A stretch of DNA of 6,738 nt from Desulfobulbus sp. (GCA_028684915.1 JAQUEZ010000310.1:1-6738), one strand, 5' to 3'. Positions 1-6,464 are shown, numbered from the stretch's first letter. Notes: generated by a model from the letters alone, not told the origin. Numbers and translations are program-made.

Positions 1-2037
1 TATTTCGTCAATTGATTTAAGTTCTACTTCGACATCGCCGTTTCCCCAACGGCCAAGTGCCGTGACATCTTTGCAAATGCCTTTCGGATCGTTGATTTCA
101 TTAAAAGGCATGTTCAGGCTCAACCTTAGTCGTTTGGCTTGTGGCACGACGTCCACAAAGTTTGTCTCTGCTTTATAGGCCACATACAGTTTCAGAAACT
201 CCTCGTTCACACAGGGGTCAAGAGCGAGCACTTCCTTGCGGAAAGCCTTGAACACGTCACGCAAGCCGTTAGCGGAAAGATATGGATGATCGTCGATAGT
301 GTACTCACCGGCAGTTTTCACCTTTTCAGGAAGATAGGCTTTCAATGTCGCGTCATCAAGTTTGGGGGAATCCCAGACCGTGATAGCCTGATCGGCAAGC
401 CGACTGGCACGTTCTTTTATAGCTGTTTCATTCCACGTTTCCAGCAGCCCTAGCCCCGCGTTGAGCTTGAGCGGGCTTTCTTTAAAGCCGCCGGTCATGT
501 CGCGTTTCTCGGTAAAGGGACGGTCGCTATATTCGGTGTTATAGCCTGTGAGGGTAAGATTACCAAGGGTGTGCAACCATTGTTGTTGGACGTGCTCCCA
601 TTCCGTGCCTAGTGCCTCTTTCCACGCCGCCGAGAGATTAGGGTTTTGGGGCAGGATATGTTCGATTGTGTATTCATCGACAGCCACACGCTCTTTGCGC
701 CCGTAGTTTTCCAGTCGTCGTAACCAATAGCTCCGGCTCCTGAAATTATAGAGGTCGCGGGTATGCAGATCACGGCGGAACTCATCATCATTGGGGAAGC
801 GGCGATAAGAAGGCAGCATTAGGAAATGCGCCTTGATGCTTTCAAGATAGCGATCCTTTTTAAGCACCTTGCCAAAGGTGGCGAAGGTTTTGTTCATTGA
901 ATTGGTTGGGATGGTGCAGATAGCGCGGCGGAACACATACGCCTCGATCATCCGTACCGCAGCGGCGAAGTCGGCTGCGCTAAGGACGTTGTCCGCATAG
1001 TCATGGTACAGCTCAAGCAGGAAGGGGTAAGCTACCTCAACTTTCAGTTCGCGGAGATCGTGGAATGTGAGTTTGAGGGCGGCATCTTTTTCTGCCCCTA
1101 GCGCCATGGCGCAGAAGTAACGGGCGAAGTCGCGTATGTCCTTAACGAGACTTTCGATTCCCGCCTCGATGACGGGTTTTGTGCGGGAGTAGTCTTTGAA
1201 GGCCTCATACACGTCCCTCTCGCGTGGGATGTCACCGGTTCTAACGGTGAGGTAGTGGCGCATGAAACTGTCAAATTGGGTGCCGTAAGCTTCTTGACCG
1301 AAATCCAGCTCCATTGGTCGCCAGAAATCTTTGTAAAGGCTGTTCTGAAGAGCAGGTTCAAGGCCCATAAGAATGAAGTTGCGGATTAGGTCGGCCTGAC
1401 TCAGCTCCTTGCCGGTAGAATTCATGCTCTCAAAGATGAGCTGAGGGTTGTCTTGGTCGCGGCTGAGGGCAACGTCTACGATAATCAGCTTGGCAAGGCC
1501 ACGACAGATCGGGGCCAAGTTGTCTTTTTGCTCTGCTAAAAGATCAGTGAACAATTTGAAGTTCTGGGTGACTCGCAACGAGGGTTCCTTGGGCTGTTCA
1601 CCGTTTTTGATAATAGCTTTAAGGGAAGCGTCATCGGTCTGTGAGAGCAGCAGTTTGAAATAGCGGTCGTCCTTTTCGAGTTGGTTGGATAGATAGTAAT
1701 GGCGGAGTTTCGTGGCGGAGAAGCCATCAACGGGCTCGGTGTCTCCCAAAGCGCGGGCTAAGGCTTCGACCAACAGCGACACTGTAGTAAGGCGTTGTTG
1801 ACCATCAATGACAAGTAACGGGGCTTGGTGTACAACCTGCGAGAGGCCCTGCTCCACATATACGATAGAGCCGATAAAATGGACCGTGATGGCGTCGTTC
1901 GAGCCAGCGCGTAAAATATCGCCCCAGAGTTGTCGGCACTGTTTGTCGGTCCAAGAATAGGTGCGTTGATAGATCGGGATGATGAATTGCGGGGCTTTCT
2001 GCAAAAAGCTCAGCAGTTTGGCTTCGGTCGCTTTCAC
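1..2037 (-). CDS. GmrSD-family DUF262-DUF1524 endonuclease (3' end beyond window)
   Basis: 679 codons are open from a GTG at 2037 to the window edge with no stop, so the C-terminus is missing. Visible motifs: PIYQRTYSW (residues 21-29) and VIDGQQRLTT (76-85), the DUF262 NTPase signature; ESMNSTGKELSQADLIRN (203-220), also DUF262; TIEHILPQNP (457-466) followed by LGNLTLTGYN (491-500) and YSDRPFTEKR (503-512), the DUF1524 His-Me/HNH-type nuclease with H460 as the likely catalytic base. Residues from about 570 onward (YKAETNFVDVVPQ, LGRWGNGDVEVEL) look like a DUF5655 tail, so only a few dozen residues are probably lost. Family knowledge: GmrSD, BrxU and SspE couple nucleotide hydrolysis by DUF262 to cleavage of modified DNA. 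The modification recognised here cannot be read from sequence. The start is supported by AAAGGAG seven bases upstream, and no in-frame ATG lies just upstream. No methylase or partner is visible, so it may act alone in defence. Confidence 0.93.
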   Translation of the reverse strand, partial: MKATEAKLLSFLQKAPQFIIPIYQRTYSWTDKQCRQLWGDILRAGSNDAITVHFIGSIVYVEQGLSQVVHQAPLLVIDGQQRLTTVSLLVEALARALGDTEPVDGFSATKLRHYYLSNQLEKDDRYFKLLLSQTDDASLKAIIKNGEQPKEPSLRVTQNFKLFTDLLAEQKDNLAPICRGLAKLIIVDVALSRDQDNPQLIFESMNSTGKELSQADLIRNFILMGLEPALQNSLYKDFWRPMELDFGQEAYGTQFDSFMRHYLTVRTGDIPRERDVYEAFKDYSRTKPVIEAGIESLVKDIRDFARYFCAMALGAEKDAALKLTFHDLRELKVEVAYPFLLELYHDYADNVLSAADFAAAVRMIEAYVFRRAICTIPTNSMNKTFATFGKVLKKDRYLESIKAHFLMLPSYRRFPNDDEFRRDLHTRDLYNFRSRSYWLRRLENYGRKERVAVDEYTIEHILPQNPNLSAAWKEALGTEWEHVQQQWLHTLGNLTLTGYNTEYSDRPFTEKRDMTGGFKESPLKLNAGLGLLETWNETAIKERASRLADQAITVWDSPKLDDATLKAYLPEKVKTAGEYTIDDHPYLSANGLRDVFKAFRKEVLALDPCVNEEFLKLYVAYKAETNFVDVVPQAKRLRLSLNMPFNEINDPKGICKDVTALGRWGNGDVEVELKSIDEI

Positions 2038-2044
2038 TTCGCAG

Positions 2045-2051
2045 CTCCTTT
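2045..2051 (-). promoter_or_regulatory. Ribosome binding site deciding the GTG start
   Basis: On the minus strand AAAGGAG is followed by seven bases (CTGCGAA) and then the GTG at 2037-2035. ATG triplets further upstream on this strand (within about 60 bases) are out of frame, so this strong Shine-Dalgarno sequence fixes the unusual GTG start of the restriction gene. Confidence 0.75.
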
Positions 2052-2109
2052 CAGGATACCATCCAAGAAAACTCTCTCATGGACACAACGTTCTTGGGCC
2101 GTTTTGCCT

Positions 2110-2131
2110 CAATGGTTACGGCGAACCATTG
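2110..2131. repeat. 8-bp inverted repeat upstream of the restriction gene
   Basis: CAATGGTT and AACCATTG are perfect reverse complements separated by ACGGCG. The site lies about 75 bp upstream of the GTG start of the minus-strand gene. There is no T-tract on either side, so a terminator is unlikely. Its position would suit an operator in the promoter or leader of the restriction gene, but that role is inference. Confidence 0.45.
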
Positions 2132-2279
2132 GGCGCTATTATCAAAAACAAGTAATTGGTTGGGGGAGAATACCACTCTCCATCGTTTTGAACAGGTAAA
2201 ACCTTATATTCTATCGGTTTTTCGAGTTCTTGCGAGGAAGTTAGGGAAAGAGGTGAAAGCGGGGATGGAGAACAAGCAC

Positions 2280-2312
2280 ATAGCCATATATCCGGCTATA
2301 TGGGGTAACCCC
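2280..2312. repeat. Cluster of overlapping palindromes
   Basis: Three dyads overlap in 33 bp: ATAGCC/GGCTAT with an 8-base gap (2280-2299), CATATA/TATATG with a 6-base gap (2285-2302), and the near-contiguous palindrome GGGGTAACCCC (2302-2312). The first two are alternative symmetries of the same bases. No T-tract follows on either strand. They sit in the divergent promoter region and may be protein-binding sites; the function is unknown. Confidence 0.4.
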
Positions 2313-2457
2313 AACAATCGTGCGGTGAGGGGCCATTTGCAATCCCGAATCTGAAATCCTTGAAAACTGGATACCTGGAGGTGGATTGCGAACTTGAGGA
2401 TCTGTGGGTGGTGAAGATGGCGCGTGAAATCCCAAGAATAGGAAAGCTGGAGTGATT

Positions 2458-2808
2458 ATGGCCGATAACGATTCGTTTTCTGACAGTGATCTGATGAAAA
2501 AGATCGGCCAGATGCCAAAGAATGCTGGCTGTGCTGTGCTGCGATCCGCTCTGACCCTCTATGTCCTTTTGAAGGAATCCGATATTCCGGTGTGGGCTAA
2601 GGGCAGCGCCATTGCCGCACTCGTCTATTTCATCTCTCCGATAGACGCTATCCCTGATTTTCTTCCCGGTGGGTATGTCGATGATCTTGCCATGATGGCT
2701 TTGCTTCTTGGGCAACTCAACGTCTTTGTGGATAAAACTACTGTGGCGGAAGTAAACCGACTTTTGCCAAGCTATTGCCGAGAAGGGAAAAAGGCCAGTA
2801 TTCCCTGA
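2458..2808 (+). CDS. DUF1232 (YkvA-like) small membrane-associated protein
   Basis: A 116-aa protein. The diagnostic DUF1232 core lies at about residues 41-82: a hydrophobic stretch (AIAALVYFIS, 51-60), then PIDAIPDFLPGGYVDDLAMM (61-80), which matches the family's conserved SPIDLIPDFIPVLGYVDDL pattern. Length is typical for YkvA proteins, which are small and probably membrane-associated and whose function is not established. I chose the ATG at 2458 because GGAG lies five bases upstream; the GTG at 2452, two codons earlier in frame, overlaps that Shine-Dalgarno sequence and is less likely. The gene ends 29 bp before a strong terminator, so it is probably transcribed as a single-gene unit or as the last gene of one. 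It is divergent from the restriction gene, and no functional link between the two is evident. Confidence 0.9.
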   Translation: MADNDSFSDSDLMKKIGQMPKNAGCAVLRSALTLYVLLKESDIPVWAKGSAIAALVYFISPIDAIPDFLPGGYVDDLAMMALLLGQLNVFVDKTTVAEVNRLLPSYCREGKKASIP

Positions 2809-2837
2809 TTTTCCAGGACATTCATATCAACCAATAG

Positions 2838-2870
2838 GGCCGATTCCTTGCGCAGGAATTGGCCTTTTTT
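2838..2870 (+). terminator. Rho-independent terminator after the DUF1232 gene
   Basis: An 11-bp stem GGCCGATTCCT / AGGAATTGGCC (one G-U pair) with loop TGCGC is followed directly by six T's (2865-2870). It lies 29 bp after the stop of the DUF1232 gene and only 11 bases before the next start codon. Confidence 0.9.
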
Positions 2871-2881
2871 ATGTGGTCACC

Positions 2882-3073
2882 ATGTCAACGGAATCCAAGA
2901 CGCCCGACTATCAACCTGTTGAAAATCTGAAGCAGATTTTTCAGCAACATTGTGGGGAAAAGTTCCTCCTTGATTGCGGTCACCGCGTCACCTTGGGACA
3001 CAACTTGGGCAACAATATCATTATTCTCAACGGTCCTTCCGTCAGAGTGATCTGTACCCTGTGCGGGTATTAA
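2882..3073 (+). CDS. Small Cys/His protein, possible zinc ribbon, 63 aa
   Basis: I do not recognise a named family. The protein has C24, then C32-G-H34, then C58-T-L-C61 near its end (ICTLCGY). The C-x-H plus C-x-x-C spacing looks like a four-ligand zinc site, typical of small zinc-ribbon proteins, which may bind nucleic acid or protein; this role is inference. The ATG at 2882 is preferred over the in-frame GTG at 2873, which touches the terminator T-tract. Neither has a recognisable Shine-Dalgarno sequence, which is odd. The ordered motif layout and the position between two similar terminators argue that it is real rather than a chance frame. No membrane segment or signal peptide is seen. 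Confidence 0.62.
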   Translation: MSTESKTPDYQPVENLKQIFQQHCGEKFLLDCGHRVTLGHNLGNNIIILNGPSVRVICTLCGY

Positions 3074-3076
3074 TCG

Positions 3077-3082
3077 TATAAT
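3077..3082 (+). promoter_or_regulatory. Possible -10 box (TATAAT) before the 138-aa gene
   Basis: A perfect TATAAT lies just after the stop codon of the 63-aa gene, in an AT-rich stretch. The -35 region at the expected distance (around 3053-3060, TGTACC/GTACCC) is a poor match, so this is only a candidate. If used, transcription would begin near 3089 and pass through the hairpin at 3110-3143 before reaching the gene at 3157. Confidence 0.3.
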
Positions 3083-3109
3083 ATAAAACATCTACATCAA
3101 AACTATTTT

Positions 3110-3143
3110 GGCCGGTTCCTGTGTTCAGGGATCGGCCTTTTTT
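3110..3143 (+). terminator. Rho-independent terminator abutting the next Shine-Dalgarno
   Basis: A 12-bp stem GGCCGGTTCCTG / CAGGGATCGGCC (two wobble pairs) with loop TGTT is followed by six T's at 3138-3143. The GGAGG ribosome binding site of the next gene begins three bases later. It very likely ends transcription of the 63-aa gene, but its position leaves no room for a promoter between it and the following gene, so an attenuator role is also possible. Confidence 0.85.
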
Positions 3144-3156
3144 ATTGGAGGATAGT

Positions 3157-3573
3157 ATGGCAACGAAACCGTTACTGACATGCATTGGGCTCCTGGATCT
3201 TGAACAGGCGTTTGTCGAAGCCGACGAGGATTTAATGCCGGATCTCTCCGTCGTTCGTATCTCCATGATCCGCGACGTTCATTATGACAGCATCGATTTG
3301 AAGGTGCTGGTGTACGGGCAGGAAAATGGTGAAGAAGATGCGCCGGTGGGTGAGTTTCGGGTTGATCCCGAAGTCGTGGTTGCTGATGGAACGCTGGCCG
3401 AAGGTGGCATTAATCCATCCCAACTTGCCGTTATCTTCAGCAAGAACGTTTTGGGTCTGTTTTTAGCGCTGGATACACAGATTCAGTGGCTCTGTGAAGA
3501 TGGATATCTGCTGCCGTTGAATCTGGCGCAAAATGCAGATAATGGGGTGAGATTGGAGCCGATTGACCAGTAA
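3157..3573 (+). CDS. Acidic conserved-looking hypothetical protein, 138 aa
   Basis: I do not recognise this protein. It is strongly acidic (about 25 Asp/Glu against 7 Lys/Arg), has no signal peptide or clear membrane segment, and has a hydrophobic helix-like stretch at about residues 88-105 (SQLAVIFSKNVLGLFLALD). The rest alternates short hydrophobic and acidic segments, suggesting a soluble cytoplasmic alpha/beta protein. The ATG at 3157 is chosen because GGAGG (3147-3151) sits five bases upstream; an earlier in-frame start at 3121 would lie inside the terminator stem. Codon use and the excellent ribosome binding site support a real gene. It follows the 63-aa gene in the same direction but is separated from it by a strong terminator, so it is probably an independent or attenuated unit. 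Confidence 0.82.
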   Translation: MATKPLLTCIGLLDLEQAFVEADEDLMPDLSVVRISMIRDVHYDSIDLKVLVYGQENGEEDAPVGEFRVDPEVVVADGTLAEGGINPSQLAVIFSKNVLGLFLALDTQIQWLCEDGYLLPLNLAQNADNGVRLEPIDQ

Positions 3574-3876
3574 AGCGACCCCAGCATCTTTTGAGGTTTC
3601 TCCACAGTTGATGTGTGTTTTCTACTGCAGTTGACCGGAGGGCGACCGGAGATTTGAGCTGAATCTGACCGCTTTGTTTGGTCAAATCGCTCTTTATACG
3701 AGGGCATCTGCAATTTGTTGAAGAGTGTAGTTGTCGGGCGATAACCTTCGAACTCAAGGTTTTATGGGCTATGAAAGGAGAGCGGAGCGGAAGGTTGTGC
3801 GGTGAAACTCAATGATAACAGCTTGTTGGATGGTGATCTGAACGATATTCAGATTGACCGGAGACTGACAGGAAAC
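3574..3876. other. Gene-free stretch left of the tRNA remnant
   Basis: I see no convincing gene in these 303 bp. A 6-bp stem AACCTT/AAGGTT with a 7-base loop (3743-3761) followed by a short T run is at best a weak terminator for the upstream gene. The decamer TTGACCGGAG occurs at 3631-3640 and again at 3854-3863. By the orientation of the neighbouring tRNA fragment this is ancestral chromosomal DNA that once lay downstream of the tRNA-Phe gene. Confidence 0.5.
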
Positions 3877-3911
3877 AAAAAAGGGGTTACAGCTAAAAAA
3901 GCTGCAACCCC
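3877..3911 (-). terminator. Terminator of the former tRNA-Phe gene
   Basis: Read on the minus strand, GGGGTTGCAGCT / AGCTGTAACCCC form a 12-bp stem (one G-U pair) with a TTTTT loop, followed by six T's (complement of 3877-3882). On the plus strand the stem is not followed by T's, so it works leftward. It begins ten bases after the CCA end of the tRNA-Phe fragment, exactly where a tRNA terminator is expected. Confidence 0.88.
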
Positions 3912-3921
3912 TTGCGTTTGC

Positions 3922-3969
3922 TGGTGCCGAGACCAGGATTTGAACCAGGGACACACGGATTTTCAGTCC
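3922..3969 (-). pseudogene. tRNA-Phe(GAA) 3' fragment, probable attachment site
   Basis: Read on the minus strand, the 48 bases give GGA, anticodon loop CTGAAAA (GAA anticodon, Phe), TCCGT, variable region GTGTC, T-arm CCTGG-TTCAAAT-CCTGG, acceptor strand TCTCGGC, discriminator A and CCA. This is tRNA position 29 to 76. Upstream of it, where the D-arm and 5' acceptor strand should be, the sequence is AT-rich and unrelated, and the 5' anticodon strand reads CTGGA where ACGGA would be needed. The T-stem has a T51-T63 mismatch, fitting a non-functional copy. Duplication of the tRNA 3' end from the anticodon to CCA is the usual attachment-site core of tyrosine-recombinase islands and prophages. 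The intact gene should lie at the other end of the element. Confidence 0.85.
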
Positions 3970-4544
3970 AGGGTTTTTTCTAATTTATCACTGTTATATC
4001 AGCATGTTATGTGTATATATTGCTATTGAGGGTGAAGTCTACCGAACAACTGAACATTATATTTTTTTTGCAAATAAAAACAATGAGAGTATGGGGAGCC
4101 GTGTAGAAATACTGAGGTGCTTATACGGCGTTTGTCCTTGGTTTAATATTTTCTGCACCGGTTGCTTTGCTAATGTGACTGTTGCCTTGAGAACGCTAAT
4201 CGAAAAGGATGAATATCGCCACCTGACTGATATGCCAAGCTGTTCTCAGTAACAGGAACCCCCCGTCCAACCATACACTCTCCGAAACACCTGCACCGAG
4301 TCACGGCTCTGTTACTTACGGATAGGACGGTTACAGAGATTGGCGTAATGGGGGAAGGCAATCGCCTTGCCTAGGGAATGATTTTTGCCCGGCAGCCGGT
4401 AGCCGGTTGCAAATACATCTTCAACCTGATTCATGACAACTTTGATCTGTCCAGGGGGGCTGGTAACCGCGCGCTCTGCGTTGAGGTGTGATTTATTGTG
4501 TCGCTTATATCTGGGGTGTATAGGCCATTGAAACGTCGTGATTG

Positions 4545-4580
4545 TTGGTTTTGGCCCCCTTCGGAGGGGGCTGTAACCAA
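4545..4580. repeat. Long GC-rich hairpin without a T-tract
   Basis: Outer arms TTGGTT (4545-4550) and AACCAA (4575-4580) flank an inner stem GGCCCCCT (4553-4560) / AGGGGGCT (4565-4572) with the 4-base loop TCGG. Only a small internal mismatch (TT against GT) separates the two stems. Neither side is followed by T's on either strand, so it is not a standard terminator. It could be a structured RNA element, a transcript 3' end or a site recognised by a protein. Confidence 0.55.
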
Positions 4581-4665
4581 AATGATTCCGATAGCCTCTC
4601 AATCTGTTGGTAAATAAAAATAGAATCGATTTTTTCACGGATTGCCTATGTATCTTCATTAAAAT

Positions 4666-4677
4666 ACAAATATTTGT
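4666..4677. promoter_or_regulatory. 12-bp perfect palindrome upstream of the MCP gene
   Basis: ACAAATATTTGT is a perfect palindrome 123 bp before the chemoreceptor start. Its last base begins a TTGACA (4677-4682) that matches a -35 consensus, but no good -10 box lies 16-18 bases downstream. A regulator-binding site is possible; in AT-rich DNA chance is also plausible. Confidence 0.3.
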
Positions 4678-4799
4678 TGACATTAGAAATTCATTATGAG
4701 TCAATAGCATGAAGTTGTTCCTGTGTAGCTAAGGATGAAAAAAACCACTCTGGTTGCACCTAGTTCGTACATTAACGAAGTCATTATAAGGAAATCTAA

Positions 4800-6464
4800 A
4801 TGCTAAAAAATTTCAAAATTGGTTCACGGCTTGGGTTAGGATTTGGGATCATTCTGGTCCTGATAATGATAGTGGGGGGGTATTCCGCGTACGTTGTTGA
4901 ATCGTTGCACATTAAAACGGAAATACTCGTAACCGAAAATATGGTGCATACCGAAGAAGCCAACAGGATTATTGGCAATATCAACCTCATCGCTAGAGCT
5001 TTGCGCAATATAATCATTAACGATGATCGTGAATTCTGGATTGACGAGCTTAAAAGCGTGGATAATTGTCGATTGTCAATCGCTAAATCGTTGGAAGTGT
5101 TAGATAAAGATTTAAAAGATGAGGCGAGTAGGGCGAAGTTAAAAGAGGTAACAGATCTCCGACCTATTTATATACAAACCACGCAAGCTTATGTTGAGAT
5201 GGTTAAAAATGGGGAAATCGAAAAAGCCAAAAGCCTTTTATATAAAGAGCTTCGAAAGATACAGAGAGCTTACCTCAAAGGCGTTGATGATTTGATTGTA
5301 CAGCAAACTGAATTGGCAAAAAAAGTGGGGAAAGATGCATCCTCGGAAGCAGGAGAAACGAGGGTTATTATTGGCGTGTTGCTCATAACTTCTGTTGTAC
5401 TCGGCGGTCTGCTTGCATTTTTCATTATACGATCTATCACTTCTCCAGTGACTAAGGCATCTGCACTTGCTGAAATTATGGCCAAAGGTGATTTTACCTC
5501 GATGTTGGATATTAACCAAAAAGATGAAATCGGTACTATGGCGAAAGCTCTCAATATGATGGCCGAACAATTGGGTGGCATGATCCGAGAGATTATTGGT
5601 GGTGTCAATAAGCTCACGACTTCATCGAATGATTTGGCCGCTGTTTCTAAACAACTCACATCCGCAGCCCGTGACACATCGGATAAGGCAGGTATGGTTG
5701 CTACAGCTACTGAGGAAATGAGTGCTAATATTCAATCGGTTTCTGCGGCAATGGAGCAATCTACAAATAATGTCAATATGGTAGCCTCATCTACCGAGGA
5801 GATGACGGCGACTGTTAACGAAATTGCTCAGAGCGCGGAAAAGGCTCGTTCTATTTCAGAGGGGGCGGTTAAGCAATCCCAACTGGCTACTGATAAAATG
5901 GCCGAACTGGGAGAATCAGCAAAAAAGATTAGTCGGGTGACCGAAACCATAACCGAAATTTCAGAACAAACAAACTTGCTGGCTTTAAACGCTACCATTG
6001 AAGCCGCGAGGGCGGGTGAAGCAGGCAAGGGATTTGCAGTTGTCGCTAACGAGATCAAAGAACTTGCTCGGCAGACCGCTGCTGCCACTGTTGACATTAA
6101 AAACCAGATCAACGAGATGCAGAATACTACCGCCACAACCGTTGAGGACATTGGGAAAATAACGGAGGTTATCGCTGAGATAAATAGGGTTATTAATGGA
6201 ATTGCTACCGCAGTTGAAGAACAGTCAACCGCCTCGAGTGAGATAGCAGGCAATATTGCGCAGACATCTCAAGGTATCGCCGAGGTCAATGAAAATGTAA
6301 GCCAAAGTACCATTGTTATAGCGGATATCACCCGTGATATAACCGGTATCAATGAACAGTCAAGCCAGGTAGAGGGTGGAAGCCGGCAGGTGCAGGATAG
6401 TGCTCAAGATTTGGCAGAATTGGCTAATCAATTGGAAAGCCTGGTAAAACGTTTTAAAGTTTAA
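4800..6464 (+). CDS. Methyl-accepting chemotaxis protein (4HB sensor, HAMP)
   Basis: A complete 554-aa transmembrane chemoreceptor. Residues 11-31 form TM1 ([20 protein letters not shown]). About 32-187 is a periplasmic all-helical sensor of the 4-helix-bundle MCP type, with NLIARALRN at 62-70 as in that family. TM2 is about 189-210 and HAMP about 211-264 ([33 protein letters not shown]). The signalling hairpin fills 265-554, with the conserved tip at 387-423 ([35 protein letters not shown]) that binds CheA and CheW. Glutamate pairs at 305-306 and 333-334 and around 473-481 are likely methylation sites. There is no C-terminal CheR-tethering pentapeptide. The ATG at 4800 follows AAGGA by seven bases. 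The ligand is unknown. It stands alone, with no other che gene visible, so it probably feeds a chemotaxis array encoded elsewhere in the genome. Confidence 0.96.
   Translation: MLKNFKIGSRLGLGFGIILVLIMIVGGYSAYVVESLHIKTEILVTENMVHTEEANRIIGNINLIARALRNIIINDDREFWIDELKSVDNCRLSIAKSLEVLDKDLKDEASRAKLKEVTDLRPIYIQTTQAYVEMVKNGEIEKAKSLLYKELRKIQRAYLKGVDDLIVQQTELAKKVGKDASSEAGETRVIIGVLLITSVVLGGLLAFFIIRSITSPVTKASALAEIMAKGDFTSMLDINQKDEIGTMAKALNMMAEQLGGMIREIIGGVNKLTTSSNDLAAVSKQLTSAARDTSDKAGMVATATEEMSANIQSVSAAMEQSTNNVNMVASSTEEMTATVNEIAQSAEKARSISEGAVKQSQLATDKMAELGESAKKISRVTETITEISEQTNLLALNATIEAARAGEAGKGFAVVANEIKELARQTAAATVDIKNQINEMQNTTATTVEDIGKITEVIAEINRVINGIATAVEEQSTASSEIAGNIAQTSQGIAEVNENVSQSTIVIADITRDITGINEQSSQVEGGSRQVQDSAQDLAELANQLESLVKRFKV

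Larger units (their letters stand above)
2038..2457. other. Divergent intergenic region, no convincing gene
   Basis: This 420-bp gap lies between the minus-strand restriction gene and the plus-strand DUF1232 gene, so it should carry promoters for both. ORFs of 64-91 codons occur here but have no good ribosome binding site or recognisable motif. I could not find a -35/-10 pair with good spacing on either strand; a minus-strand TATAAG near 2205 lacks a -35 partner. The stretch does contain two clusters of dyad symmetry, listed separately, which are the most likely regulatory elements. Confidence 0.6.
3970..4799. other. Gene-poor AT-rich stretch between att site and MCP gene
   Basis: About 830 bp hold no gene I can support. 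A minus-strand frame of 132 codons (4312-4710) has a passable AGGA before its ATG, but it reads straight through the long hairpin at 4545-4580, is very basic and has no motif; I consider it unlikely. A plus-strand 82-codon frame (4004-4252) lacks a ribosome binding site. An 8-bp inverted repeat AGTAACAG (4248-4255) / CTGTTACT (4309-4316) and the tandem heptamer AGCCGGT near 4388-4401 are visible. The stretch may be eroded mobile-element DNA or house a non-coding RNA. Confidence 0.5.

Noticed and set aside
1930..2435. Plus and minus frames of 64-91 codons in the divergent intergenic region
   Set aside because: One overlaps the real restriction gene, the others lack ribosome binding sites and family features.
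3769..4029. Short ORFs on both strands across 3922-3969 (plus 3802-4029, minus 3769-3954)
   Set aside because: They read through the tRNA fragment and terminator; the plus-strand peptide with DQDLNQGHTDFQSR is a well-known translation artefact of tRNA antisense sequence.
4004..4252. 82-codon plus-strand frame
   Set aside because: No ribosome binding site, no motif, AT-rich low-complexity beginning next to the junction.
4240..4350. Possible group II intron domain V or transposon end around GAGCCGTGACTCGG (minus strand)
   Set aside because: The bases do not fold into the conserved 34-nt domain V and no reverse transcriptase or transposase frame is nearby.
4677..4706. TTGACA as a sigma-70 promoter for the MCP gene
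   Set aside because: The -35 match is perfect but nothing resembling TATAAT lies 16-18 bases downstream, and no sigma-28 or sigma-54 pattern fits either.
4312..4710. 132-codon minus-strand frame
   Set aside because: It runs through the strong hairpin at 4545-4580, is very basic with no recognisable motif, and its codon choice does not resemble the real genes; kept only as a doubtful frame.
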